Shown: positions 1-9,109 of the stretch, one piece after another
Numbering within the stretch: position 1 is the first letter of the stretch
How the letters are laid out: each line of letters opens with the position of its first letter
Assembly (NCBI GenBank): GCA_016716235.1
Contig: JADJWS010000001.1
Span: forward strand, 2,232,001 to 2,296,000
Length of the DNA stretch: 64,000 nt
From: Candidatus Defluviilinea gracilis
GTDB taxonomy: Bacteria; Chloroflexota; Anaerolineae; Anaerolineales; Villigracilaceae
Direction: 5' to 3'
Notes under the pieces: model-generated
What the model was told of the DNA's origin: nothing
Database searches by the model: none
What the model saw: only the letters and a program-made list of their open reading frames with translations
Made by a program: the position numbers and the translations under genes

Positions 1-3000
1 GCGATTGAAATTGTCAAGCACGGAGGCGCTTGGGAAGGGCGGATCAAGTTCCAGTCCGATAAGAACCGGGTCGTGATCCGATGAACGGTAGGCATCCGGC
101 GCGTAAATGGCTTCCTGCGCGGCTTGTTTGAAGGACGTGTCGTAGTCGATCAGGTCGGCTTCATCGGAGTTGATGTGCCAGTCTGCCATGCCGGTCACCT
201 GGCGGAAGAGCGAGCTGTTTGCCAAGCCGTAATCGAGGTAGCCAGTTTGTCCGTCGAACACGTACGAGTAGGCATCCTCACCCTGGAAGTGGAAGGCAAG
301 GTCGGTGTAATCGTCGCTGGTGCCGGCGGTATCGTCTGAGCCAGCCTTGATGGCGTCGATGGGGTCTTCCTTGTCGTACGAGTTGAGGTCGCCGATGATG
401 AGGAAGTCGGCGTCGTTGCTATTGGTCGGGTCGGTGGCGAGCCAGTCCACAATGGCTTGCGCGGCGGCTTTGCGGGTCTGATTGCAGTTGCCCTGACCAT
501 CGCCAAGATCCGGGTCGCCAACGTCGGCGCAGGCGGAGCCTTTGGATTTGAGGTGGTTGATGACAACCGTGAAGCGCGCGCCGGTGGCGATCTCTTCGAA
601 GGTTTGAGCGAGCGCCGGGCGGCTCTTGCTGTCGTTGAAGCGCGGGTCGACCGATGAATCGAGGATGGCGAAGTTGCCAACCGGTACAACCGTGCTTGTT
701 TTGTAGACGAAGCCCACGCGGATCGCATCGCCGCCGATGACGCCAGTGTCGATGAAGGAATAGGCGCCGGGTCCGAAGGTTGCGTTGAGTCCGGCTACGA
801 TCCCGTTGGTGGGGTCGCCGAGCGGGCTGACGCCGGGGGTGTTTTCCAATTCGTTCAAGCCGATCACGTCGGCGTTCAAGCCGGTGAGCGCGGCGAGCAG
901 TTTATTGCGCTGGCGTTGGAATTCCAACGGCTGGCTGGCGTCGGCGCCGCGACAGTCGAGGTTTTGATTCGCGCCGCATGGGCCGGGTCCGGTATCGCTG
1001 TTCGTGGTATCGAGCGTCAGGAAGAAGTTGAGCGTGTTCATCGAGGCAACTTTGATACTGCCGCCAACATCTTCGGGAGAGGCCGGGCGCGGGTTAACAG
1101 AGGCATACGATGCGCCCTGCGTCGGCTGGATTCTGTAAATGTTGAACGAGTAATCCATGACGCCGGTCACGTTCGCAAGCGTATCTCCGCCGCGGAAGAG
1201 GTTCGAGAGATCGAACGGGCTTCCGTTGGGGTGGATGGCTGGGTCCGGGTTGGAAGTCGAGCGCCCATCGTCGAGGGTGATTTTATCGAGCAGGAAATCT
1301 TGCACGGCTTGCGTCACCTGCGGCGAGCCGGGTTCAAATTGGGCGGTGGGGGTGAGGTGGCGTTCCGAAGTTAACACGATCTCGTTGAAGCGGTCGAAGT
1401 TAAAGTATTCGGAAATCACCAACGCCTGCGGGAAGGTCACGCGCATGCCTTCAAAAGGCTCGAAATCTGTAACGGCGCTCACAGGCAGTGATACGGTTGC
1501 GGCGGTGGGGAGCGGATTGCCACTGCTTAGCACTGTCACGCCGGTGAAGGCTGTAATCTCGGTTAAGCCATTGAATTCAGAGACAACGCCTACAACTTGC
1601 ACGAGGTCGCCAATCGCCACATTGACCGCCGGGGAAGATCCATCGAAGACAAAGATGCCTTCCGAGGTAAGCGGGTCGGCGTCTGCATCGGCATCCTCTT
1701 CTTGCGCGTGGAAGCCGTTGAGGTCGCCGTTCGCGCCGCTGGCGCCATCCTGGAAATCGCCAACGACGATACCTTTAATGACTACAGTCTGCCCAGCCAC
1801 TGGGGAGGAGGCGCCGTTGCCCTGAACATCATGGATCTTATTTTCGGCGGGGCATCCGGCAAACTGACTGCCATCCACTTTTTTGCCGGGCGAGAATAAC
1901 GACCCGCCCGAGCCGGTAGCGATGGAATGTTTGACAAGCGGGTCAGCCCCAGTTACGTCTGGGTCGCGCGTCAGGGATTGATTGTCGCCGCCTTCCGCGC
2001 CGTATGTGTAACTTGCCACATCCACCGCGCCGTTATTCAACGTGACGGTATCGCCGGTGTTGTTCAATCCCAACTGCCCGGCGGAAGCCGTTTGCACTAG
2101 GCTGAAGCCGAATGTGCCGGCAGGTGTGCCGCCCGCGAACACGACGATCGAACAACTGGCAGGGATGACCGTGCCGGCAGGGAAAGTGTGACGCGCGCTA
2201 TTGCCATCGCTTAACGTCCAGCCGCTAATGTCTAAACTCGCCGGTTCGTTGTTAACGATCTCGACAAATTCATCCTGGGTGGCGTTGGCTGTGCCGTCGC
2301 CGTTCGCATCGCCATTGGCGGCATCCGGGTCGGCGTGGATTTCATTGATGACGATGGCGACAGGTTCCTGGACTGTCAATGCGATCGAAGTATTTCCTGA
2401 GCGCAGTTCCGCATCGGTAATGGAACACGCCAAAGTCTTGACGCCTTCGCTTGTGCCGCCGTCCACCGTCGCAGAGAATGAGAAGATATTGTCGCCGGCG
2501 GCGGCATCCCCATTCAAGCCGTCATCGAGAAACGCCTGTGTGGCGCTCCCGCCGATGGATGAAAGATCGCAACTCACCGCCAAGCCTGTGCTGGCAGGGT
2601 TTGTGCCGGGCGTCACAGTGACCGCGAGCAGGCTGGGGTCGCCTGGCGCCACGGTCGCCGGGGTGGCGGAGCCTGCGCCGGATGGATTCGTGGGACCAGC
2701 CACAACAAATGTCTGACCGGTGTTGGGGCTTCCAAACGTGTGGGCGGCTGTAGATGCCCAGGTGAAATCACCGTATGCGTCGCCACTGCCGGTCAATTGT
2801 AGAGATGAACCTACAGTTGTCGAACTCGACTGGGCGACTCCAATATCTGTGCTGGTCATACCGTTGGCGGGTCCGTTTGTTGCGGTAAAGCTACCTTCAT
2901 AGCTCAGAAACTGGATAACCGTATCGCTGGCATTGACCAACGCGATACCGTCTGGGGCTCCGTTTTGTATCCCATTCAACGGGTAGGAAAGGAAGACCGT

Positions 3001-3309
3001 CCCATAGCCGCCTTGTTGATTCGGGATCGTTCCGCTTAATGCGTCGGTATCGTAAGTCGCTCCGCCGGAGCCATTGTAAAGGACAATGTCCCAGCCTGTC
3101 AGGTCGGTGCCTGCAGGGCCAGCGACTTCGATCGATTCGCCGGCATCGTCGCCGGCATTGTCGTAATGGATTTCGTTAATGAAGATTGTCGAGGTGGGGT
3201 TGGAAAACGAGCGCGGCGCCGCTTGGGCAACCTGGGCGGTTGATACTCCGCTCAAGATCAGCGCCAGAATCAAACTGACTGAAAACAACTTAGGTAGGTA
3301 CCTTTTCAT
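1..3309 (-). CDS. ExeM/NucH-type extracellular endonuclease, 3' end outside window
   Basis: This is the first 1103 codons of a secreted nuclease; the frame is open to base 1, so the C-terminus is missing. The start is an ATG with a GGAG ribosome site 6 nt upstream. The N-terminus is a signal peptide (KR, then about 18 hydrophobic residues, then AQAAPRS). A lamin-tail-like segment follows with FINEIHYDNAGDDAGE near residue 50, then long Ig-like/OB regions. The last 350 residues in the window form an endonuclease/exonuclease/phosphatase domain, with ADVIGLNELEN, VVINHLKSKG, DFLIIGDLNSY and YRSSDHDPVLIGLEL carrying the expected Glu, His, Asn, Asp and final Asp-His residues. This order matches ExeM/NucH nucleases, which degrade extracellular DNA. 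The likely role is nutrient scavenging or biofilm DNA turnover (inference). The C-terminus may carry a surface anchor that cannot be seen here. Confidence 0.88.
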   Translation of the reverse strand, partial: MKRYLPKLFSVSLILALILSGVSTAQVAQAAPRSFSNPTSTIFINEIHYDNAGDDAGESIEVAGPAGTDLTGWDIVLYNGSGGATYDTDALSGTIPNQQGGYGTVFLSYPLNGIQNGAPDGIALVNASDTVIQFLSYEGSFTATNGPANGMTSTDIGVAQSSSTTVGSSLQLTGSGDAYGDFTWASTAAHTFGSPNTGQTFVVAGPTNPSGAGSATPATVAPGDPSLLAVTVTPGTNPASTGLAVSCDLSSIGGSATQAFLDDGLNGDAAAGDNIFSFSATVDGGTSEGVKTLACSITDAELRSGNTSIALTVQEPVAIVINEIHADPDAANGDANGDGTANATQDEFVEIVNNEPASLDISGWTLSDGNSARHTFPAGTVIPASCSIVVFAGGTPAGTFGFSLVQTASAGQLGLNNTGDTVTLNNGAVDVASYTYGAEGGDNQSLTRDPDVTGADPLVKHSIATGSGGSLFSPGKKVDGSQFAGCPAENKIHDVQGNGASSPVAGQTVVIKGIVVGDFQDGASGANGDLNGFHAQEEDADADADPLTSEGIFVFDGSSPAVNVAIGDLVQVVGVVSEFNGLTEITAFTGVTVLSSGNPLPTAATVSLPVSAVTDFEPFEGMRVTFPQALVISEYFNFDRFNEIVLTSERHLTPTAQFEPGSPQVTQAVQDFLLDKITLDDGRSTSNPDPAIHPNGSPFDLSNLFRGGDTLANVTGVMDYSFNIYRIQPTQGASYASVNPRPASPEDVGGSIKVASMNTLNFFLTLDTTNSDTGPGPCGANQNLDCRGADASQPLEFQRQRNKLLAALTGLNADVIGLNELENTPGVSPLGDPTNGIVAGLNATFGPGAYSFIDTGVIGGDAIRVGFVYKTSTVVPVGNFAILDSSVDPRFNDSKSRPALAQTFEEIATGARFTVVINHLKSKGSACADVGDPDLGDGQGNCNQTRKAAAQAIVDWLATDPTNSNDADFLIIGDLNSYDKEDPIDAIKAGSDDTAGTSDDYTDLAFHFQGEDAYSYVFDGQTGYLDYGLANSSLFRQVTGMADWHINSDEADLIDYDTSFKQAAQEAIYAPDAYRSSDHDPVLIGLELDPPFPSASVLDNFNR

Positions 3310-3560
3310 ACGTTTCTCCTCAGAAAATATGGATGGGTTGGTATGCGCAAACATGCCTCAAAGGCTGGTCGGTTGTGAAGTTCGGTTTTTACGAACGCAA
3401 GCACCTCCTCATATCGATCACAATCGAACCAGAGTATTCCGATTCCCCGCCCGCCCATTTTAGATGAAGGGCAATAAAAAGGCAAGGCAAGTGTAACCAA
3501 TTGCTCGATCCGGTCTGCGGTACGCCCGGTTCACGATTTTAGTTTCATCACTTTTTTCTC
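3310..3560. other. non-coding upstream region of the nuclease gene
   Basis: No convincing gene is present between the nuclease start and the neighbouring peptidase. A 64-codon frame at 3306-3500 overlaps the nuclease ribosome site and resembles no family. The remainder is moderately AT-rich and probably carries the nuclease promoter, but no clear -35/-10 pair was recognised. Confidence 0.5.
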
Positions 3561-3713
3561 TCTACCGTACATTTGCACCGCTAAGTGTCGCCATGGCGCC
3601 ATGCGACACCCGCAAAGCCTGTACTGAGCGAAGCCGAAGTGAACGCAAAGAAAACCTTTTTCACTTGGCGACCTTAGCGTGCTTTGCGGTAAAAATCTTT
3701 CATGTACGGTAGA
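3561..3713. repeat. nested inverted repeat spanning the end of the P1 peptidase gene
   Basis: The outer arms TCTACCGTACAT (3561-3572) and ATGTACGGTAGA (3702-3713) are perfect complements. The inner arms CGCTAAGTGTCGCC (3579-3592) and GGCGACCTTAGCG (3667-3679) nearly are. A short palindrome ATGGCGCCAT lies in the loop. The right arms overlap the last codons and the stop of the peptidase gene, so the structure could form at the 3' end of its mRNA. Confidence 0.6.
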
Positions 3714-4768
3714 AAAACTTTTTTCAATTCTTCGTGCGGCAATGCCTTCACAGAAAACCCAAGATGCCCGGTCATATCTTCTGCCGCGACCATCGAGTTG
3801 ATAATGGCTTCTTCCGTCGCAAACACTGTCGCGTGCAACAGCGGATTGAGCCGTTCGTTGTCGAGCGCTTTCAGATCAACCACTCCGCTTTTACCCGCCA
3901 GCGCGGCGTTGGGATTCGCCGTTGAGAACGCGAGAAAGATATCGCCCGAGCCGTTGCCGCCCAACGACCCCGTCCGCGCCATGCCCAACGATACGCGCTT
4001 CGCGATCCGCTTGAGTTGATGCGGCAACACAGGCGCGTCAGTAGCGATTACCACGATCAACGAACCCTGTTCTTGTTTATATGGGTTCTCGCCGTTCGTC
4101 CATGCGCTATGTTCGGTGAGATATCGCCCCACAGGCACGCCCGCGATCGTCAACTGATAGCGGACTCCAAAATTGGATTGCGCGAACGCGCCGACCATCC
4201 ACCCGCCGAATCGTTCAGGAAGTTTTCTGGAGGAGGTCCCGCTCCCGCCTTTGAACTCGTAACTCATCATGCCCGTCCCGCCGCCCACGTTTCCCTCCTC
4301 GAGTGGACCTGATTCGGCTTTCCTCAGCGCTTCTCGCGCGTGATGCGGTTTGACGAAGAATCCGTTCATATCGTTGAGCCAGCCATCGGCGGTCTCTGCC
4401 ACCACCGGGCACGACCATTTCTGAAACAGGGCATTGTTCTCCGCCTGCCATTCGATGATCGTATCGCGCACAATTCCCACCGAGTGCGTGTTCGTGATGC
4501 CGATGGGACCTTCGAGAAAGCCGCCTTCCTCCACCCATGCCGCACCGGTCATTTCGCCGTTGCCATTAAAAGGAAACCACGCCGCAAACACCGGGTCATG
4601 ATTTGCTTTTCCGCGAGGGTGGATAATGGTGACCCCTGTCCGCGCCGACTCGCCTTCGATGATCGTTGAATAACCGACTTCGACGCCCGCCACATCGGTA
4701 ATCGCGTTGTACTTTCCTGTGTTCCCCTCAAATGGAATCCCCAAATCTCGCGCGCGTGGTTTTTTCAT
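3674..4768 (-). CDS. P1 family (S58) peptidase, DmpA/L-aminopeptidase-D-esterase-like
   Basis: This 364-residue protein belongs to the self-processing P1 peptidases (DmpA, BapA), which release N-terminal amino acids from peptides, amides or beta-peptides. Diagnostic segments are EGNVGGGTGMMSYEFKGG near 158-175, GSLIVVIATDAPVLPHQL near 235-252 and GSLGGNGSGDIF near 267-277. In characterised members the chain cleaves itself before the Ser of the GS(I/L)IVV motif, which becomes the N-terminal nucleophile. Here that predicts cleavage between Gly235 and Ser236. The ATG start has a GGAG site upstream. There is no signal peptide, so it is probably cytoplasmic. Substrate cannot be deduced. It appears monocistronic. 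Confidence 0.92.
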   Translation of the reverse strand: MKKPRARDLGIPFEGNTGKYNAITDVAGVEVGYSTIIEGESARTGVTIIHPRGKANHDPVFAAWFPFNGNGEMTGAAWVEEGGFLEGPIGITNTHSVGIVRDTIIEWQAENNALFQKWSCPVVAETADGWLNDMNGFFVKPHHAREALRKAESGPLEEGNVGGGTGMMSYEFKGGSGTSSRKLPERFGGWMVGAFAQSNFGVRYQLTIAGVPVGRYLTEHSAWTNGENPYKQEQGSLIVVIATDAPVLPHQLKRIAKRVSLGMARTGSLGGNGSGDIFLAFSTANPNAALAGKSGVVDLKALDNERLNPLLHATVFATEEAIINSMVAAEDMTGHLGFSVKALPHEELKKVFLPYMKDFYRKAR

Positions 4769-4846
4769 ACATGTCTCCGTTGAGATAAAGATACTATGCG
4801 GGTTACGGGTTATGCGTTGAGCAATACGTAGCGCGTATGAATCCGT

Positions 4847-5731
4847 TCATTGAGTTGCCTTCGCCAGCCCAACTAACTGCCTTGCCACATCCTGCATAAT
4901 TTCGTCTGGCGCGCCATCCACCGCTTTCGATTGGATGCGGGTATCGATCTGGTCGTTGACATAATCCACAGCGACAAAATCTTCAAGTGTGAGAGCGATC
5001 TCGGTGGTGAACCAATCTAAACGGCAGAGTGAAGCGATCGTCTGGGTGATGTGGCGTAGCGGGGCGAGTCCATATCGATGTTCCTCTGCCGTTGTAACCT
5101 CGGCATACACGTGCGTGAACGGGTGCCACCAGCAGGGATGGGTTTTTCCCGCCGCATAGAAAACTCGGAACCAGGCGGGGCGTCCCTGAATGGTGCGGGG
5201 AATGATTGTGGCTTGAAGCAGGTATTTCTGTTTGGGGAATTGCATGCGCGCGCGCAACACCTGCTCGAGGGAGAAAGCGCCCAGAACAACTCCTTCGCCG
5301 CCTCCCTCGTTGGAGGGTTTGATCACGAATTGAGATCCGAGCGGGTTCAGGTCCAGTTCGGGAAGGATGGGTTGTTCAAGAAAAGGAGGAAGCAGTATTG
5401 TGTGAGGCGTGATGACGCCCGCTGTGATGAGTTCGAGGTGCATTGTGGCTTTGTCTTCGGACCAAAGAGACAGTTCGGCGGGGTTGATCCGTTTTTTGCC
5501 GTGTTCTTTTGCCCAATTGTTGATCGGGAGGAAGCGGTCCTCGCCTTGTGAGCGGTCTAGCAACGTGTGGAAGGTGTGTTCGCCTTTGTACAGCGCGTTG
5601 ACCGATTCGAGTAAGTTGTCTGGCGTGACCTGCCAGAGCGTCAGCCCCTGTTCTTTACAGGCTTTTTCGACAAGTTGAACAAAGTCAATATCATATTCCC
5701 AATACCACGGCAGGCAGATGTCGTGCTGCAT
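4847..5731 (-). CDS. ATP-grasp-like protein of unknown substrate
   Basis: A 294-residue protein starting MQHDICLPWYWEYD. The frame is open 28 codons further upstream, but that extension lies in intergenic sequence and looks non-coding. The central segment FVIKPSNEGGGEGVVLG resembles the nucleotide-binding strand-loop of ATP-grasp ligases (KP plus a Gly-rich loop), followed by QKYLLQATI, similar to the hinge of that fold. The N-terminal part contains D-F-V and E-K-A-C-K segments typical of a pre-ATP-grasp Rossmann domain. ATP-grasp enzymes join a carboxylate to an amine or thiol through an acyl phosphate. No substrate-determining feature or pathway neighbour was recognised, and no strong ribosome site precedes the chosen start. 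Confidence 0.55.
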   Translation of the reverse strand: MQHDICLPWYWEYDIDFVQLVEKACKEQGLTLWQVTPDNLLESVNALYKGEHTFHTLLDRSQGEDRFLPINNWAKEHGKKRINPAELSLWSEDKATMHLELITAGVITPHTILLPPFLEQPILPELDLNPLGSQFVIKPSNEGGGEGVVLGAFSLEQVLRARMQFPKQKYLLQATIIPRTIQGRPAWFRVFYAAGKTHPCWWHPFTHVYAEVTTAEEHRYGLAPLRHITQTIASLCRLDWFTTEIALTLEDFVAVDYVNDQIDTRIQSKAVDGAPDEIMQDVARQLVGLAKATQ

Positions 5732-5924
5732 AGGGGAATTGTAAGGGATGAAGGGGACAAGGCGCAAGACAGGAGAGTACGAGATATGAGATATGAGATA
5801 CGGATTTCTGCGCATCTGCTTGCACGGTTCTACCTGTCTACGTGTTTACATACTCATCTGATTCCGAGTGTACATGTTTCTCTCCCGCTGATACAATCAA
5901 CGCACTTCAAGAAAGGAACTTAAC

Positions 5925-6416
5925 ATGAGCATTGATTCGGTACAGGATGGCGTGGTGGTGTCGATGGATTACACCCTGCATGTGGATGGCGAGTTGTTGG
6001 ATAGCTCGGATGGACAAGGCCCGTTGCAGTTCTTGGTCGGGTATGGGAACATCATCCCCGGGCTCGAAGATGAAATGATGGGGATGAAGATCGGCGACAG
6101 CAAAAAAGTGGTCGTTCAGCCGGTGGATGGGTACGGCGAATTCGATGAGAGCGCGTTCATGGATGTGCCGCGCGATCAATTCCCCAAAGACATGAAATTC
6201 GAGGAGGGGTCAGAGTTAACAGTGCGCGATAACGAAGACAATGTCCGCATGGCGCGTGTTGACCGCATCGATGGCGATATGGTGACGCTAAATTTCAATC
6301 ACCCCCTGGCGGGAGATGTATTGCACTTTTACGTGAAAATTGTCAAGTTGCGCGAGCCGAACGAAGAGGAACTGGCGCATGGGCACGTCCACGAAGAGGG
6401 GCATCATCATCACTGA
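5925..6416 (+). CDS. slyD: SlyD-type FKBP peptidyl-prolyl cis-trans isomerase
   Basis: A 163-residue cytoplasmic FKBP-type prolyl isomerase and chaperone. The N-terminus VVSMDYTLHVDGELLDSS and the segment GNIIPGLEDEMMGMKIGD are the FKBP core. The middle (about 75-125) is the insert-in-flap chaperone domain, with the SlyD-like GYGEFDESAFMDVPRDQFP. The C-terminus is His-rich (HGHVHEEGHHHH), as in SlyD proteins that bind nickel or zinc. The ATG is preceded by AAGGAAC, a good ribosome site, and a possible -10 box TACAAT lies about 35 nt upstream. The role is slow protein folding and possibly metal handling. No hydrogenase genes are nearby to suggest a nickel-delivery role here. Confidence 0.93.
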   Translation: MSIDSVQDGVVVSMDYTLHVDGELLDSSDGQGPLQFLVGYGNIIPGLEDEMMGMKIGDSKKVVVQPVDGYGEFDESAFMDVPRDQFPKDMKFEEGSELTVRDNEDNVRMARVDRIDGDMVTLNFNHPLAGDVLHFYVKIVKLREPNEEELAHGHVHEEGHHHH

Positions 6417-6434
6417 GTTTGGTCGGTAATTAGC

Positions 6435-7238
6435 CTAAGGCGCATTCGCCGGGGGCCAGGGGATTTCAACAGGTCCGCCATAGCCGTGTTTTTCCTGCAC
6501 GAACACGCGTCCATGCGAAGGGATGCCGCACCCCGGCTCATCCACCTCCACGGTGATGAAGGGGAAATTGGAGCCCAGCGTTTCGAAGATGATTTGTCCA
6601 CTTTCACATCGCCATACTTCGATAAGATATTGTTGCATGTTCGCGTCTTCGTATTTCCCCGGGCTGATGGGTACCGGCTCCCACGAAATGACAACCTTGC
6701 CATCCTCCTTGCGTTCGGCGGTTGCCCATGCTGGGCCGGGATAATATGGCGAGACCGGCAATTTCAAGCCGGGGTACACAATGGGCAGTTGTCCCGGGTC
6801 GCCTTGAATTTCAAGGAATTTTGCGTTTACCCAGCAATTATTATCCCGGTTGTTTTGGTCTTTGTTTGCCACCCAGACCCAATTGTTGGCGTCTGTCCGC
6901 CCGATTAATTTGACTTTCGTGGAGGCGTTGAACGCGAATAGATAGAGGTATTCAGCGCCGGGACCGTAGCGGCAACTCAACTTGTCCGCGATCACTTTAG
7001 CGGATAGATTTTCCACGGTGGGGGGCGGCGTTTGTGTGGGCGTAGGTGTTGGCAGGGGGGTATCGGTGGGTCGCGGTGTGTCAGTGGATATGGGTAGAGC
7101 GGTGGCGGTTGAGGTTGCGGGAATTGCCGGGGGTGTGTTCGCAACTGTAAGGGAGGGGGAGGCGGTTTGTCCCGATGGATTCGGCGCGCAGGAGGAGGTC
7201 AGAATGAGGCAGAGGAGGGAGAATGCTTTGATGTTCAT
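6435..7238 (-). CDS. lipoprotein with SH3-like domain
   Basis: A 267-residue exported lipoprotein. The N-terminus has a short hydrophobic stretch ending in LTSSC, a lipobox with Cys at 17. A Thr/Pro-rich linker (about 20-75) precedes a bacterial SH3-like fold: LSCRYGPGAEYLYLFAFNAS followed by VKLIGRTDANNWVWV, matching the RYGP and W-V landmarks of SH3 type 3 domains. The C-terminal 100 residues look like a beta-sandwich (VVISWEPVPISPGKYED, YLIEVWRC). Such proteins usually sit at the outer face of the membrane and may bind cell-wall peptides. Function is unknown. It converges on slyD with an 18-bp gap and no obvious terminator. Confidence 0.8.
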   Translation of the reverse strand: MNIKAFSLLCLILTSSCAPNPSGQTASPSLTVANTPPAIPATSTATALPISTDTPRPTDTPLPTPTPTQTPPPTVENLSAKVIADKLSCRYGPGAEYLYLFAFNASTKVKLIGRTDANNWVWVANKDQNNRDNNCWVNAKFLEIQGDPGQLPIVYPGLKLPVSPYYPGPAWATAERKEDGKVVISWEPVPISPGKYEDANMQQYLIEVWRCESGQIIFETLGSNFPFITVEVDEPGCGIPSHGRVFVQEKHGYGGPVEIPWPPANAP

Positions 7239-7258
7239 CCTCGCATTGTACCCAATTG

Positions 7259-7642
7259 TTATGTTGCCGCCATGCTTCTCGAGTCATTGGCAAAACCGAG
7301 CAGGGATGCCATGCCTTGAACGAGGAGACTACCGCCGAAGAAAACCATGGAGTATTCCATATTGTTAGTGAAGAGTCCGCGTTGGAAGGTCCACACGAGG
7401 GTGGCGGTGCCGAGGATGACGAGACATAGCCCGGCGATGGGAAGTATGCCCGGCGCGATGGGGCGGGCGCATGCAACCCATGTGAGTAAGCCGATGAGGA
7501 TGACGCTTGTTCCCGCAACAATTTTTGCTGTCATCCATGGAATCTCATTTGCTCGGATTCCTGAATTGGAGAGGGTGAGGGCGAGTAACAATCCAGCCAC
7601 GATGGAATTGATCAACGCGAGAAACAGGGATATGGTTTTCAT
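7259..7642 (-). CDS. small membrane protein, four predicted helices
   Basis: A 127-residue hydrophobic protein starting MKTISLFLALINS. The start is placed at the ATG preceded by GGAGG 6 nt upstream, rather than at an in-frame codon 11 residues earlier. Four hydrophobic segments are visible (about 5-25, 38-58, 63-85 and 95-117). No family was recognised. The 20-bp gap to the downstream SH3 lipoprotein gene on the same strand suggests co-transcription. Function unknown. Confidence 0.7.
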   Translation of the reverse strand: MKTISLFLALINSIVAGLLLALTLSNSGIRANEIPWMTAKIVAGTSVILIGLLTWVACARPIAPGILPIAGLCLVILGTATLVWTFQRGLFTNNMEYSMVFFGGSLLVQGMASLLGFANDSRSMAAT

Positions 7643-7734
7643 GAGACGCCTCCGGGTTGAAGTTTCTCCCAGCATAGGCGCGTGAGGCTCTCAAAGACTC
7701 TATGGAGGCTCTCAAAGACTTGAAAGTTGACCGG

Positions 7735-8970
7735 TTACTCGTCGTTGGATGGTTGGAAGCGAGGCTCAGCCCCCAATTTCAAATGAAGAAGGTAATACCA
7801 AAATGCGGAAAGCGCGCAGAGCGCCCCGCCGAGATACCAAAGTAAGTGCGGGTTGTAGTGATCGAGGATCAAACCTGCCGCGGCGGGCCCGATGGTGGCT
7901 GGCAGGGTCCAACCGAGATCATAGATTGCCATGTACCGTCCGCGCATATCTTCGGGGGCGAAGCCGGTGGCGATTACCCGGTTGGTGGGGAAGACGATCA
8001 TTTCGCCGATGGTGATGATGATTACAGCGGCGAGAAACAGCGGAACGGAACGGATGAGCCCAATCATCGTGAAGCCTGCCATGAAGAAGAGCACGCCGGC
8101 GGTCATGGTGAGAAAGGGTGTGAATTTTCGTATTTTTCGGCTAACCCAAAACTGAAGTAGTACCACTTCAAGCCCGGTGATGGATAACATGGCGCCGTAA
8201 ATTTTCGGGGCGATCCCGTGCGTGTCGCGCAAATAGACGGGCAGGGAGCTATATTGCTGTTGGTACACCAGCAGGGAAAGGATGCCCGCCACCGTGAACG
8301 AGATATAGCCCGCATCGCGCAGGACGATCCGATAATCGGCGAAGGTTTTTTTCAACGATTCGTTTTTCTTTGCTTCTTTGTGATGCGCGGGCTGGGTTTC
8401 GGGCAGTTTGAAATATAGGATGAGCGCGACGAGACTACTGAGGACCGCGTCGGTAACGAAGAGGGCAAAAAAGGATTTTTCAGCAAGCAACCCGCCGAGC
8501 GCGGTGCCGATGATCCACGAAAAATTGAAGACGACGCGCGTGATCCCGAACCCTTCCTGGCGTTTATTTTCCGGCAGGATATCTGCCATCATCGCGTCTT
8601 GGGCGGGCGCGGCGACGCGGGAGAGCAAGCCGACAAGGATGACAAGGAAGTAGAGCAGGTTGATGTTGTTTGCCAACCCAAAAGAGAGACTGCTCACCGC
8701 GCTGAAGATCAAGCCGAAGAGGATCAATCTGCGGCGGCCGAAGCGGTCTGTCAGGGCGCCGCCGATGGTGGAGCCGATAATTCCCGCGAGTGACGACATG
8801 CCGATGAGGATCCCCGCTTGGGTCATGCCGACGCCGAATTTTTCTGTAATGTAGAGCGCGAAGAAGGGGAAGAGTAGCGTACTGCCGATGGAATCAATGA
8901 ACGAAGTAAAGACAACGACCCAAAAAAGAGAGGGAAACCCGTTATATGTCTTTTTGACGCTGTTGAGCAT
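7735..8970 (-). CDS. MFS transporter, drug-exporter type
   Basis: A 411-residue protein with twelve hydrophobic segments typical of the major facilitator superfamily. The loop between helices 2 and 3 carries GGALTDRFGRRR, the hallmark motif A, and the second half has a degenerate copy. SRVAAPAQDAMMADILPENKR in helix 4-5 resembles motifs of multidrug efflux proteins. The likely role is proton-driven export of drugs or metabolites across the cytoplasmic membrane. The substrate cannot be read from sequence and no regulator gene is adjacent. The glycosyltransferase gene lies 139 bp upstream on the same strand. Confidence 0.88.
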   Translation of the reverse strand: MLNSVKKTYNGFPSLFWVVVFTSFIDSIGSTLLFPFFALYITEKFGVGMTQAGILIGMSSLAGIIGSTIGGALTDRFGRRRLILFGLIFSAVSSLSFGLANNINLLYFLVILVGLLSRVAAPAQDAMMADILPENKRQEGFGITRVVFNFSWIIGTALGGLLAEKSFFALFVTDAVLSSLVALILYFKLPETQPAHHKEAKKNESLKKTFADYRIVLRDAGYISFTVAGILSLLVYQQQYSSLPVYLRDTHGIAPKIYGAMLSITGLEVVLLQFWVSRKIRKFTPFLTMTAGVLFFMAGFTMIGLIRSVPLFLAAVIIITIGEMIVFPTNRVIATGFAPEDMRGRYMAIYDLGWTLPATIGPAAAGLILDHYNPHLLWYLGGALCALSAFWYYLLHLKLGAEPRFQPSNDE

Positions 8971-9109
8971 GAGTGACCTGTTTTTCAGGCGTCGGGAATC
9001 TTTCCCGCCTGCGGACTTGGATAATGATAATCGCTTTTTCGGGGAGTTTACTGTTCAGTCCTGTTTTACAGCTGTTCGTCATTATTTTGTAATTTGGGTG
9101 ATTCTCTAC

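Noticed and set aside
3306..3500. 64-codon open frame on the minus strand
   Set aside because: It overlaps the nuclease ribosome site and start, has no family resemblance and no ribosome site of its own.
8985..9020. Hairpin GGGAATCTTTCCC upstream of the MFS gene as a riboswitch or attenuator
   Set aside because: A single bulged stem with no recognised aptamer and no T-tract.
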